Positions 33,526 to 42,712 of a DNA stretch of 64,000 nucleotides are shown in pieces. Position 1 is the stretch's first letter; each line of letters begins with the position of its first letter. A program made the translations under genes and the position numbers. The notes below the pieces were generated by a model, which had not been told where the DNA came from, searched no databases, and saw only the letters and a list, made by a program, of their open reading frames with translations. The stretch is taken from positions 930,001-994,000 of the forward strand of contig NZ_SHKO01000001.1 in assembly GCF_004217095.1 (NCBI RefSeq), given 5' to 3'. The stretch comes from Advenella incenata. Its GTDB lineage: Bacteria; Pseudomonadota; Gammaproteobacteria; Burkholderiales; Burkholderiaceae_B.

Positions 33526-35871
33526 ATGAAAAAGAAGCTGGCGTTTGTCGTTGATATACGGGGCTGGGCATTTGATATTATTGCCAGCCATGTCAAGCAG
33601 CAGCTGTCGGATGATTACGAGGTCAGTCTGTATTACTGGGCCGACTATCCGATTGCCTCTCATCTTCTGCAGAAAATGGCAGGCGATGGTATTGCGCATG
33701 CGCACTTTTTTTTCCGGGAGCACCTGAAGGTCATTTTTGAAACGGTAGGGGCAAAGTCCAAAGCGGCGGCGCACCTGAATGGCCTTGTCGTTACGACGCA
33801 TATCCCGGACTATCTTTACCACTCGACCGATGAGCTGATCGAGCGAAAATTGGTGTTTGATTTCGTGAATGGTTACTTCGTAACCAATGCCGATCTCAAA
33901 CAGATTTATGACAGCCAGGATTTTTTCGCCAAACCTGACGGTATACTCATCGACTGGCCGATCAGCCAGGCGGACGTATCTGGCGGGCAGGCCACGCCGG
34001 TTGCTGCCGACGGTCCCATCAAAATCATGTGGACCGGCAATTCCAAATGGGGTGAGTATGCGGGCTATCGCGACTACAAGGGGCTCGAGTCAATTATTAA
34101 ACCGGCAATCGAGCGGCTCAAACAGGAAGGTTTCCCGGTTGCGCTGACAGTGATCGATTCGGCACAGCAGAAGCGCTCACGCGATGAAGTACTGGCAACG
34201 CTGGCGCAGCAGGATATTCTTCTGGTTGCCTCGTTGGCCGAAGGAACGCCGCTGACGCTGATCGAAGCCATGAGTCTTGGCGTCGCCGTTGTCTCTACAC
34301 CTGTGGGCATCGCCAGGGAAGTACTGCCTGACCAATATATGAAAGAGGCAGTAATCGAGCGCAGCGCCGAGCAGTTTTATATGACGCTCAAATCGCTGGT
34401 GCAGTCGCGGGATCGCATTTCTGCGATGAAACAGGCCAATCTGCAGGCATTCCAGGAACAGTTTTCCCCAACAGGGCCGCTCAGGGCCCAATGGTTGCAG
34501 TTTCTGCAGGCGGCGGCTGCCAGGTCGATACCTTTGGCCACTCGACAGAAAAGCTACAGTATCAACCGTAGTATGTTGCGACAATATGCCATCAATGGCG
34601 CCAGAACATTCGTGTTTTTTCTCAAGCGAGCAGGTCTGGTGCGAACAATTGATCGCGTGTTTCCCAAAGCTGCCGTATGGTATAACCGCCTTTTGCACGG
34701 CAATAGCGCATCGATATTTGGTGCCAGCGCCGCTCACCGCGCGGCCCAATATGAAACTGTAGAGAAGGCTTACAGGGCCACGCTTGAGCAGCGCAGTCCG
34801 GATCGTCCGGTGGTGGTCTACGCTCCCATGTGGAAGGGCGTGGCCGCTTCCACTGAAAGCCTGTTTGCTGATGGAAGGTTCCGGTTTCCTTATTTTGATG
34901 ACGAATACCCGGAGGTGGTCAATCATCCGCAATTGGATATGGCAGTCGACACACTGCTTGAGTATTTGCCCACGCAGATTATCTATAGTGGCGGGTCAGT
35001 CATTCACCTGACCATGGCGGAGAAAGTCCGTGAACGCGCCCCGCACATTCAGCAGTACTTTCTGTGGCATGGTTCGCCGGCGCAATGGGTCGAGCCCAGC
35101 CAACTGGAACACTTTAACTTGTGGCACAAGCTATATAACAATCGTGTTATCGATGGTGTGATATCGGTCAAGCCTGACCTGGACAAAATTTTGAACGTGA
35201 TTGGCATCAAAAGCTTCGGGCTGATCAATCCGATCCCGGATATCCGTCGTCAGTTCACGCTCCCCGCTACCCGGCGCACCGATGATGGGGTGGCTCATAT
35301 AGGCGTTTTTTCCGCCGTCAGTTCCTGGTACAAGAATCCGTTTGTGCAGTTGCTGGCCACACTTGGGCAAGAGAACTGGACCCTGCATACCAATGTGCCG
35401 CGTATTACCTTCCGGGATCTGGATTTTCGGCAACTGGGCAGGATGCAATTCTATGAACAATTGCCGCGCCCACAGTTTATCGCCCTGCTGGCGTCGCTGG
35501 ATGTGAACCTGTATGTGACCAATACCGAATGCTCGCCCATGGTGGTGCTCGAATGCAGCGCGCTGGGTGTGCCATGTATTGTCGGGCCCGCTGGCGATAT
35601 TTTCTCGGGCATTTCCGATGAGCTGGCCGGATATCTGGTCGAGCCCTGCGTGGATAATGCCTACGCCATCTATGTCAGGATGAAGCGCGTGCTGGCCAAC
35701 AAGGCGCATATCCAGTCGTTGCTGGAGGATTTTGTGCCCAAGTACAATGCGCAATGGTCCGAGCTGATGGACGGCTTTTACCTGGCGCTTGAGCAGGAAC
35801 GACAAGCGAAGCCCGTACCTGCTCCGTCTGGTGCGACGCCGACTGAGGCGGGCGCTGTCGCCAGGCACTGA
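33526..35871 (+). CDS. Large two-domain glycosyltransferase
   Basis: A 781-residue cytoplasmic protein. The N-terminal half starts KLAFVVDIRGWAFD and has a GT4 donor-site segment, ASLAEGTPLTLIEAMSLG, near residue 235. A linker with a basic helix (about 340-430) follows. The C-terminal half has WHGSPAQWVEP near 520 and a second GT4-like donor segment, NTECSPMVVLECSALGVP, near 665. Each half appears to be a GT-B domain, so it may add two sugars or act as a polymerase. ATG 33526 is chosen from the family-like start and is 20 bases after wzt; the frame is open from 33415 but within wzt. Confidence 0.75.
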   Translation: MKKKLAFVVDIRGWAFDIIASHVKQQLSDDYEVSLYYWADYPIASHLLQKMAGDGIAHAHFFFREHLKVIFETVGAKSKAAAHLNGLVVTTHIPDYLYHSTDELIERKLVFDFVNGYFVTNADLKQIYDSQDFFAKPDGILIDWPISQADVSGGQATPVAADGPIKIMWTGNSKWGEYAGYRDYKGLESIIKPAIERLKQEGFPVALTVIDSAQQKRSRDEVLATLAQQDILLVASLAEGTPLTLIEAMSLGVAVVSTPVGIAREVLPDQYMKEAVIERSAEQFYMTLKSLVQSRDRISAMKQANLQAFQEQFSPTGPLRAQWLQFLQAAAARSIPLATRQKSYSINRSMLRQYAINGARTFVFFLKRAGLVRTIDRVFPKAAVWYNRLLHGNSASIFGASAAHRAAQYETVEKAYRATLEQRSPDRPVVVYAPMWKGVAASTESLFADGRFRFPYFDDEYPEVVNHPQLDMAVDTLLEYLPTQIIYSGGSVIHLTMAEKVRERAPHIQQYFLWHGSPAQWVEPSQLEHFNLWHKLYNNRVIDGVISVKPDLDKILNVIGIKSFGLINPIPDIRRQFTLPATRRTDDGVAHIGVFSAVSSWYKNPFVQLLATLGQENWTLHTNVPRITFRDLDFRQLGRMQFYEQLPRPQFIALLASLDVNLYVTNTECSPMVVLECSALGVPCIVGPAGDIFSGISDELAGYLVEPCVDNAYAIYVRMKRVLANKAHIQSLLEDFVPKYNAQWSELMDGFYLALEQERQAKPVPAPSGATPTEAGAVARH

Positions 35872-36190
35872 GTGATGCTTTTCCGGGCACAGAATCAGCT
35901 GTTGCCCGTCTCCTCATACGGACACAATATGCGCCCCTTTGAAGCCGACCCGCCGCTTGGGGTGGCGGGGGCCGATAGGCGAAGCGGGACTTGCGCCATG
36001 CGCGCGTGGCGTGTGCCCTGTGGCAATTGATTTGCTGCAATTGGAAACAGGCGCAGTGCCGGTCCGGTACGGAAGGGAACAATTGATAAGGAATCCACAC
36101 AATATTTACAGATGCATATACAGCACCAGGGATGTGCCGTCATCGATTTGTATTAACATAGTCCCGGTTATTCAATAAAGAAAGGCCCTG
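35872..36190. other. Gene-free stretch before the acyltransferase gene
   Basis: A hairpin CCCGCC / GGCGGG lies at 35949-35969, about 80 bases after the preceding stop; it has no T-run. Three CAATTG hexamers occur at 36024, 36038 and 36080. The final 60 bases are AT-rich and probably contain the promoter of the next gene, which has the ribosome binding site AAAGAAAGG. Confidence 0.45.
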
Positions 36191-38176
36191 ATGTCCCTGT
36201 TTTCCACGACCTCCAAAACGCAGTCCGCATCCTACGAACCTGGTGTTGATGGTCTTCGCGCCCTTGCGGTGATTGCCGTCCTGTTTTTCCATGCAGGCTT
36301 TCAGGCGTTCAGTGGCGGTTATGTCGGGGTTGATGTCTTCTTTGTCATTTCGGGTTACCTGATCACCGGGATTTTGCTCAACAGTTGTATTGAAGGCAAA
36401 TTCTCGTTTTTGCGCTTTATGGCGCGGCGTGTTGCACGCCTGTATCCGGCCCTGCTGTTGACACTGGTGCTATGCCTGATTGCCGGTTTCCTGCTGTTTT
36501 CGCCGGATGACTACGTCGCGCTGGCCGATTCCAGCGTATTCGCCCTGTTTTCAGTGTCCAATTTCCGATTCTGGCTGGTCTCGGGATACTTCGATACGTC
36601 ATCAGAAACCAATCCGTTGCTGCATACCTGGTCGCTGGGTGTCGAACAGCAGTTTTACCTGATCTGGCCGTTTGTGATTTTTCTGGTATACCGGCTCAAT
36701 CGTGCCTTGCTGCCGTGGGTGCTTTTGGCGCTCGGCGCAGTGTCGCTGGCGCTGTCGCAATGGTATTTGTCGGTAGACACTTCGGCCAATTATTATCTGA
36801 CACCCTTTCGGGTGTTCGAGTTCGCCATCGGCGGCCTGATGGTGTTCGCGGTGGATTATCGCAAACGGCATACACCAGGCGTGATCCTGTACGAAATCAT
36901 CATGGCGCTGGGCATTGCACTGCTGCTGTACAGCATCTTTGTTTTTGATAAAACCACGACTTTCCCGGGGCTGCATGCATTGGTGCCGGCCATTGGCGCA
37001 GCGCTGTGTATCTATGCCAGCCCGGCAAAGTATCTGGGCAATATCTTCAGAAATCGCGCCATGGTCACGGTGGGGCTGATCTCCTACTCAATGTACTTGA
37101 TCCACTGGCCGCTGATTGTGTTCTACAAGTACTATATTTACCGGCCGCTACTGTTGTCCGAAAGATGGGCGCTGGTGATTGCGCCGTTCATTCTGGGTTA
37201 TTTGATGTACGTACTGGTGGAAAACCGGTATCGCCGTGTAGATCTGTACAGCTGGTATTTCAGCCAAACCATCCAGCGCGTGTGCGCGCTGGCACTGATT
37301 CTGGTGCCGGCCCTGATGATCATGACCAGTAACGGCATGAGTTTTCGGATGAATGATTATTTCGCCGAGCATATGGCCAATTCTCCCCGGTTTCATGAAG
37401 AACAATACGGAGGAGAGGGGTTTGCCATGGGCAGCCAGGTACTGGGGGATGCCAATGGTCGACGCAAATCGGCCGTCCTTCTGGGTGACAGCTATGCCAG
37501 GCAGTACGCCTTCGGCTTGAACCAGATCCTGGCAGCCAACAAGAAATGGGTGGATACCTCATTCGAAGATGGCTGCTTTTTTGGGCCTGGCTACACCCGC
37601 CTGCTCGATGGCGTGCCGCGCAAGGATTGTGTGGAACGGCTGGACTATGCCCTGAAAGAGGCAAAGTTGTCAAAGGTGCCGCTGCTGTACGCGGTCAGCT
37701 ATCAGAATTACCAGAAAACCATGGGCACGCCCGACGGCAAGCGCGTGGATTTCCCCAATACAGAGGCCTATATCAGCTTTCTGGAAAAAAACTTCGATGC
37801 CATTCATGAGCAGATTGGCCTGACTAATACACTTGTCATTATCGGTACGCCGCCTGGAGCGGGCTCCCAGGTAGGGTTGGCTTCATGTGTTGACCGGCCC
37901 GGCTACCTGCCGCTGGTATGCGCCAAATACCTGGAACTCAATGAAGAAAAGGGCAACGCTTATGCGCTGAACCGCAGTCTGGAAAAATACGCACAAAGCC
38001 ATAAAAACGTCGAATTCATCAATCCCTATTCGGTATTGTGCAAAGAGGGGCGCTGCGTGACCATGATCGAGCGCAAACAGTTTCTTTATTCCGATGGAAC
38101 CCATTTGTCCAAGCAGGGGTCGGCATTCGTCATACAGGGTCTGTGGCCCCGGCTCAAGGCTATTTTCGAGAAGTAA
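36191..38176 (+). CDS. Acyltransferase 3 / SGNH fusion (OafA-type O-acetyltransferase)
   Basis: A 661-residue inner-membrane protein. Residues about 15-345 are an acyltransferase-3 domain of ten or so helices, with GVDGLRALAVIAVLFFHAG at the N-terminus and LHTWSLGVEQQFYLIWP near 150 (core HTWSLGVEQQFY). Residues about 420-661 are a periplasmic SGNH hydrolase-like domain with the nucleophile in LLGDSYARQ near 430 and the catalytic pair in SDGTHLSKQG near 634. Such fusions O-acetylate O-antigen or other surface glycans. It lies just downstream of the export genes, so it probably decorates the same polymer. Confidence 0.9.
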   Translation: MSLFSTTSKTQSASYEPGVDGLRALAVIAVLFFHAGFQAFSGGYVGVDVFFVISGYLITGILLNSCIEGKFSFLRFMARRVARLYPALLLTLVLCLIAGFLLFSPDDYVALADSSVFALFSVSNFRFWLVSGYFDTSSETNPLLHTWSLGVEQQFYLIWPFVIFLVYRLNRALLPWVLLALGAVSLALSQWYLSVDTSANYYLTPFRVFEFAIGGLMVFAVDYRKRHTPGVILYEIIMALGIALLLYSIFVFDKTTTFPGLHALVPAIGAALCIYASPAKYLGNIFRNRAMVTVGLISYSMYLIHWPLIVFYKYYIYRPLLLSERWALVIAPFILGYLMYVLVENRYRRVDLYSWYFSQTIQRVCALALILVPALMIMTSNGMSFRMNDYFAEHMANSPRFHEEQYGGEGFAMGSQVLGDANGRRKSAVLLGDSYARQYAFGLNQILAANKKWVDTSFEDGCFFGPGYTRLLDGVPRKDCVERLDYALKEAKLSKVPLLYAVSYQNYQKTMGTPDGKRVDFPNTEAYISFLEKNFDAIHEQIGLTNTLVIIGTPPGAGSQVGLASCVDRPGYLPLVCAKYLELNEEKGNAYALNRSLEKYAQSHKNVEFINPYSVLCKEGRCVTMIERKQFLYSDGTHLSKQGSAFVIQGLWPRLKAIFEK

Positions 38177-38345
38177 CGCGAATGGTGGCGGTCCATAGCA
38201 TAATGGGCGTGCTGCACGGCAAACGGATGCTTGTGCCTGAGTAAGAGGCCGCGTCCAGGTCCGAATGCGGGCACAAATGCCACCAGCGGGCGCAGATAGC
38301 TTCTTGCGGTTAATCCTGCAAGGCGACTGGCTTTTCCGATGGTAA

Positions 38346-38371
38346 AAAAAAGCGGCTGGTGCGCCGCTTTT
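38346..38371. terminator. Bidirectional terminator between the acyltransferase gene and tesB
   Basis: The stem AAAAGCGGC / GCCGCTTTT has a six-base loop. On the minus strand it is followed by a run of eight T, so it best serves tesB, whose stop lies about 70 bases away. On the plus strand four T follow, and it is 170 bases after the acyltransferase stop. Confidence 0.8.
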
Positions 38372-38442
38372 CGATACATTCTGTCAGAAACCAGTCCCCA
38401 TGGACAGCCGGCGCTTAGCCAGCAGGTTTGCAGTTGCCGTAC

Positions 38443-39318
38443 TTAGTGCTCCTGTACCTTGCGGATCAGCCCTTCCTGGGTGGTGGAAGCGATCAGGTCC
38501 CCCTTGCTGTTGTATACGTGCGCCCGGCAAAACCCGCGTGCATTGCTGGCGCTGGGCGACTCCAGCGAGTAGAGCAGCCATTCGTCCATACGGAACGCGC
38601 GGTGAAACCAGATGGCATGGTCAATAGTGGCCATTTGCATGCTTTTGGAAAAGGGCGTTTGGTTATGCGGCAGCAGCGACGTGAACAGCAGGTAGAAATC
38701 TGATGTATAGGCAAGCATGGCGCGGTGCAGCAGCGGGTTGTCGGGGAGTTTGTCTGCAGCACGAAACCAGATGTGTGCCTGCGGGTCGTAATTGCCTGGC
38801 TTGAGCATCTGGGTGGGTTCGACTGGCCGCATCTCAATGGCAAAATCGCGACCGACCAGGCTGGCCAGGCGTTTGGGCAGCTTATGCTCAAAGTCGGCAA
38901 TGAGTTGTTTTTCATTTTTCAGCGAATCCGGCGGTGTGACAACCGGTGCAGGGGTCTGGTGTTGAAAACCCGGCTCTTCGCCCTGGAAGCTGCTGCTCAT
39001 AATGAAAATGGGCTGGTCCAGTTGCGAGGCGATAACACGCCTGGCCGAAAAACTGCCCCCGTCCCGGGTGCGTTCCACTTCGAAACGTATCGGTTTGCTG
39101 GTATCGCCCGGACGCAGGAAGTAAGAGTGCAGCGAATGCACGGCGCGACCCGGGCTGACCGTCAGTGACGCTGCCATCAGGGATTGCCCCAGCACCTGCC
39201 CGCCAAAAATGCGGCCTGTACCAAAGATGTCGGTGCTGATACCATTGAAAACGTCATTACCCAGTGACTCGACCTGAAGTTGCTCAATGAGGTCTGGCAG
39301 TACGTTCTGATTATCCAT
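38443..39318 (-). CDS. tesB: Acyl-CoA thioesterase II
   Basis: A 291-residue double-hotdog enzyme hydrolysing medium- to long-chain acyl-CoA. It has FGGQVLGQSLMAASLTV near residues 38-54, HSYFLRPGD near 64-72, and the C-terminal catalytic-triad region around ATIDHAIWFHR with the conserved aspartate, followed by the downstream threonine and glutamine segment SASNARGFC. Its length matches E. coli TesB (286). It is unrelated in function to the surrounding polysaccharide genes and divergent from the ligase gene. Confidence 0.93.
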   Translation of the reverse strand: MDNQNVLPDLIEQLQVESLGNDVFNGISTDIFGTGRIFGGQVLGQSLMAASLTVSPGRAVHSLHSYFLRPGDTSKPIRFEVERTRDGGSFSARRVIASQLDQPIFIMSSSFQGEEPGFQHQTPAPVVTPPDSLKNEKQLIADFEHKLPKRLASLVGRDFAIEMRPVEPTQMLKPGNYDPQAHIWFRAADKLPDNPLLHRAMLAYTSDFYLLFTSLLPHNQTPFSKSMQMATIDHAIWFHRAFRMDEWLLYSLESPSASNARGFCRAHVYNSKGDLIASTTQEGLIRKVQEH

Positions 39319-39451
39319 AGATGTTCATTTTGACAAATGAGAGGGAAGTCTGATTCTAGCAGAAGAGGTCGGGCCAAAGCGTGCCGATCGGCGATTATTA
39401 TGGCCTTGTCACACAATTGCAGCCAATAGTTTTTGCAGCTTGATACAAATT

Positions 39452-39481
39452 TGGACAGGCCTTAATAACCCGCTTTATAAT
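39452..39481 (+). promoter_or_regulatory. Sigma-70-type promoter of the O-antigen ligase gene
   Basis: TGGACA (five of six matches to the -35 consensus) and TATAAT (perfect) are separated by 18 bases. The -10 ends 55 bases before the ATG at 39537. This is the best promoter match I found in the window by eye. Confidence 0.65.
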
Positions 39482-39536
39482 TCCGGTGACGCTAAGTCCC
39501 CGCTTTGTCATATGCTTTACGGAAAAGGAACACCGA

Positions 39537-40814
39537 ATGCCACATTTCATCCAGAATAAATTGGCAAGCCCTGTTTTTCTGACATTCATACTGGCGTTGG
39601 TGGCCATGCCACTTGCCATCATGAGTACACAACGCGTTCCCAGTCCGCTTTTTTATTTACTGCTTGTTTTGTCGCTGTTTATTGTGGTTGCACTGCGCCC
39701 GGCACAAAACACCTTCAGGCTCAAGACGTTTTCGTGGCTGTTTGCCCTATGTGCCGTCTTTGTTGTAGCCGTAGTGGCATCTGAACTGGTCAATGGCCGT
39801 AGCGATGGCGCCGGGTTTGAAAAAGCGCTGCGTTTTTCCGCCGGCCTGCCCCTGCTGGTCGCTGCCTGCTGCTACGCGCCTCGTCGCTGGCTATCCTATT
39901 CTGTATTCGGTGTCTATGCAGCCCTGGTATTTGCTATTGTATTCATTGTCAATCTGGCCTTGCCCGATTTCATTCGACCGGAAACCAGCGCCGTTTACAA
40001 TGCCGTGGGCTATGGCGATCTTACTTTTCTGCTTAGCGTGATCACGCTGTATTCCTGTAATGTGACGTTCACACGTTTTGCCAGAACAGAAAAAATCCTC
40101 AAGATCGTTCTGGGGATATTGGGTATCGCAGCGTTTGTGCTGACTCAAACCCGCAGCGGCTGGGTGGCAGTGCCCTTTTTCCTGCTGTTTGGCATCATGA
40201 TTCATATGCGGGAAAATAACCGCATGAGGCTGGCGGGCGTGTTTCTGGTTGGCCTGGTTCTTGCCGCAGCCGTGACCCTGACCGTACCTGGTATCAAGGA
40301 CAGGGTGCAACTGGGCGAGAAAGAGTTCAAGGAATGCATCACCACGGATAGCACCAAGCTGTCCTCCATCTGCATCCGCTTGCAGTTGTGGCGTTCAACC
40401 ATTGCCATCTGGGAAGACAATCCGTTGTTTGGGTCCGGTGCCAACAAGTATTTCTCTGAATTCATGAAAACAGACGGCGTGCAGCGCGGGCTGGTTTCCG
40501 AAGTGGTGGCTAACCAATGGGGAGAACCGCATAACGACTGGTTGCAGGCGCTAAGCAGTTACGGATTGTTTGGGGTGCTGGGCCTGTTTTTGGTTTACTT
40601 TGCGCCGGCTGCCGTTTTTGTTAAGCGAATGCTGCGCACAACCAATGAAGAATTAAGAACCTATGCGGCAATGGGGGCGGCGGTCTGTGTCGGTTTTGCC
40701 GTCTTCGGGCTTTCGGAGCTGATGTTCCGCGGCCTGCGCACCATGGGGTTCTATACCGTTATCGTGGCCGTATATCTGGCCCTGTCCACAAGAATCCGGG
40801 GTGTTGAACATTAA
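39537..40814 (+). CDS. waaL: O-antigen ligase family protein (WaaL type)
   Basis: A 425-residue inner-membrane protein with about eleven hydrophobic helices. A large periplasmic loop near residues 255-335 contains RLQLWRSTIAIWEDNPLFGSG and EPHNDWLQALSSYGLFG (core PHNDWLQ), the Wzy_C hallmark shared by O-antigen ligases and polymerases. The basic-hydrophobic QTRSGW motif before the loop is typical of ligases. A strong GGAAAAGGAA ribosome binding site fixes the ATG. It could instead be an O-antigen polymerase, but an ABC-exported polymer needs a ligase, favouring WaaL. Confidence 0.8.
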   Translation: MPHFIQNKLASPVFLTFILALVAMPLAIMSTQRVPSPLFYLLLVLSLFIVVALRPAQNTFRLKTFSWLFALCAVFVVAVVASELVNGRSDGAGFEKALRFSAGLPLLVAACCYAPRRWLSYSVFGVYAALVFAIVFIVNLALPDFIRPETSAVYNAVGYGDLTFLLSVITLYSCNVTFTRFARTEKILKIVLGILGIAAFVLTQTRSGWVAVPFFLLFGIMIHMRENNRMRLAGVFLVGLVLAAAVTLTVPGIKDRVQLGEKEFKECITTDSTKLSSICIRLQLWRSTIAIWEDNPLFGSGANKYFSEFMKTDGVQRGLVSEVVANQWGEPHNDWLQALSSYGLFGVLGLFLVYFAPAAVFVKRMLRTTNEELRTYAAMGAAVCVGFAVFGLSELMFRGLRTMGFYTVIVAVYLALSTRIRGVEH

Positions 40815-40983
40815 ACACGGCGAAATTTTACGCAGTTTTGTCAAATACGTTAAGGACGGGGCGGCAGATCGGGGCTTCTGGGCGTCTATTACTTTTGGCG
40901 CACTTGGTGTCGCGCCGTCATGTGGCAAATCAGACAACAGTACAATAACGATGTTGTCTGATTATGGGGATTGAAAGACATAT

Positions 40984-41916
40984 ATGGGCGGACAAAAAAA
41001 GGTAGCCATTTTGATGGCGCCGCGTCTGGGCGATTCCTTGCTCATGATGGTGATTGCCAATAATTTTCGTAACAATGGCGCTCAGGTTTCCATCTTTGGT
41101 GACTATATCTGGCAATTGCGCGATTGGTTCCCGGGCTTTGCCATTCATCGTTCGTTAGCGGCGCAGCAGGCGCATGCGGCGCTCAGCGGCTTTGATCAGG
41201 CCATACAAATGCATCCAGGGTGGCCGTTCGATCTGACTGAACAACATCCGAATGCAGTCATCTACGACGAGCATGTGGTCATTACCGGCAAGGGCTTTGT
41301 CAAGGCCTATCAGATGCGCGATTTTTGTCGCGACTATTTTGGACTTACCGGATGCACGCATGGCAACGGCATGGTCGCGCCAGGCGGCGTTCAAAAGAAT
41401 CGCTATCCCAGGCGGGTCGCCATCCATCCGACCTCCACGGGTGCATTGCGTTGCTGGGCGCCAAAGCACTTTGGCCGACTGGCTACAGATCTGATCAAGG
41501 CGGGTTTTGAACCTGCCTTTATTGTGTCACCAGACGAACGCACTGATTGGCAATGGGTCACTGGCGTGGGGGCAGCGTTGCCGGATAATCATGGGCTCAG
41601 TGGGGTTGCCCGCTATGTCCGCGAATCGGGCTGGTTTATTGGCAATGAGTCGGGCATTGGCCATCTGGCTTCGGCTGCCGGTATTCCGGTGCTCACGCTG
41701 ACCGGTCGCATGAAGCGTACCCGGGCGTGGCGGCCGGCCTGGAGCATCTCACGTATTGTTGCGCCATGGTATATTCCAGGGGGGCGGTTGCGCGACCGAT
41801 ACTGGCGTATTTTGCTCACACCACAGCACGTGATGTGGGCGTTCGGCAAATTGCGGTCAGAGGCGGCAGCGGCCACCGATACCGACACCAACATGAAAGC
41901 CAAGGAAGCGGCCTGA
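40984..41916 (+). CDS. Glycosyltransferase family 9 (heptosyltransferase-like)
   Basis: A 310-residue GT9 protein starting with VAILMAPRLGDSLLMMV, equivalent to the RxxxxGDxL loop of WaaC/WaaF, with HPTSTGALRCWAPKHFGRLA near 140-160 and GNESGIGHLASAAGIPVLTL near 218-237. It most likely adds heptose or another core sugar to LPS. It follows the ligase gene by 170 bases and precedes yggS. It is shorter and more divergent than the WaaC encoded near 9.4 kb, so its donor and acceptor are unknown. Confidence 0.8.
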   Translation: MGGQKKVAILMAPRLGDSLLMMVIANNFRNNGAQVSIFGDYIWQLRDWFPGFAIHRSLAAQQAHAALSGFDQAIQMHPGWPFDLTEQHPNAVIYDEHVVITGKGFVKAYQMRDFCRDYFGLTGCTHGNGMVAPGGVQKNRYPRRVAIHPTSTGALRCWAPKHFGRLATDLIKAGFEPAFIVSPDERTDWQWVTGVGAALPDNHGLSGVARYVRESGWFIGNESGIGHLASAAGIPVLTLTGRMKRTRAWRPAWSISRIVAPWYIPGGRLRDRYWRILLTPQHVMWAFGKLRSEAAAATDTDTNMKAKEAA

Positions 41917-41944
41917 TTCAGGCTGTTGCAACAGGGGGTACACA

Positions 41945-42637
41945 ATGAGTCTGGCCGAGCAGTTTGCCGCCGTCAATGAGCAGGTGCGTCTGGCATGTGA
42001 ACACGCCGGCAGGGATCCGCAGCAGGTCTGCATTTTGCCGGTCTCCAAGACCTTTGGGCATGAGGTGGTGCGTCAGGCCATGGCGCTGGGCCAGCGCCAG
42101 TTTGCAGAGAACCGGGTCCAGGAAATGAAGGAAAAGGCGCTGGCATTGAATGACTCATCCATCGAATGGGTCGTCATTGGTTACTTGCAGACCAACAAAG
42201 TCAAGGAAGTGGTGCGTTATGCCAGCCAATTGCAATCGTTGGACCGGCTGGAGCTGGCGCAGGCGCTGGACAAACGGCTCCAACAGGCCGGTCGTCGTCT
42301 GGATGTGCTGGTGCAGGTCAAGTCCAGCAACGAGGATAGTAAAACCGGCATGGCGCCCGAGCTGGTGCCGCAATTTCTCAAAACCATTCGCGACTATGAC
42401 ACCCTGAATGTGAAGGGCTTCATGACCGTGGCGGAAAACACCGACGTGCAGGAACGGGTCAGGCACTGTTTTGAACGTGTGCGCCAGTTGCGTGACCAAT
42501 GCCAGAATGAACTGGGCGAGGCGTTGCCGGTTCTGTCCATGGGTATGAGTGCCGATTTTGAGCTGGCGATACAGGAAGGGTCGACCCAGTTGCGTATTGG
42601 ATCTGCGCTGTTCGGCCAGCGTCCCCCCGTGCGCTGA
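41945..42637 (+). CDS. YggS family pyridoxal-5'-phosphate homeostasis protein
   Basis: A 230-residue single-domain TIM-barrel PLP-binding protein. The PLP lysine is residue 35 in ILPVSKTFG. FAENRVQEM, the HxIGxLQxNK-like stretch here read as VIGYLQTNKVKEV, and the C-terminal MGMSADFELAIQEGST phosphate-binding region are all present. These proteins buffer PLP and affect amino-acid pools. GGGGG directly upstream makes the ATG secure. The usual histidine before IG in the YLQ motif is a valine here, a small departure from the family pattern. Confidence 0.92.
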   Translation: MSLAEQFAAVNEQVRLACEHAGRDPQQVCILPVSKTFGHEVVRQAMALGQRQFAENRVQEMKEKALALNDSSIEWVVIGYLQTNKVKEVVRYASQLQSLDRLELAQALDKRLQQAGRRLDVLVQVKSSNEDSKTGMAPELVPQFLKTIRDYDTLNVKGFMTVAENTDVQERVRHCFERVRQLRDQCQNELGEALPVLSMGMSADFELAIQEGSTQLRIGSALFGQRPPVR

Positions 42638-42653
42638 TGCGGTCGTTGAGAGC

Positions 42654-42672
42654 CCGTGAGCTACATTCACGG
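42654..42672. other. Hairpin between convergent yggS-like and Crp/Fnr genes
   Basis: CCGTGA / TCACGG with a seven-base loop lies in the 75-base gap between two converging genes. Without a T-run it is at best a weak terminator. Confidence 0.35.
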
Positions 42673-42712
42673 TGGAATGAGTCAGTGGGGTAACCTGGGG
42701 TGAATGGCTCGA

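Noticed and set aside
39329-39357. TTGACA at 39329 with ATTCTA 17 bases later as the ligase promoter
   Set aside because: The -10 match is poor, and a much better promoter lies at 39452-39481, closer to the gene.
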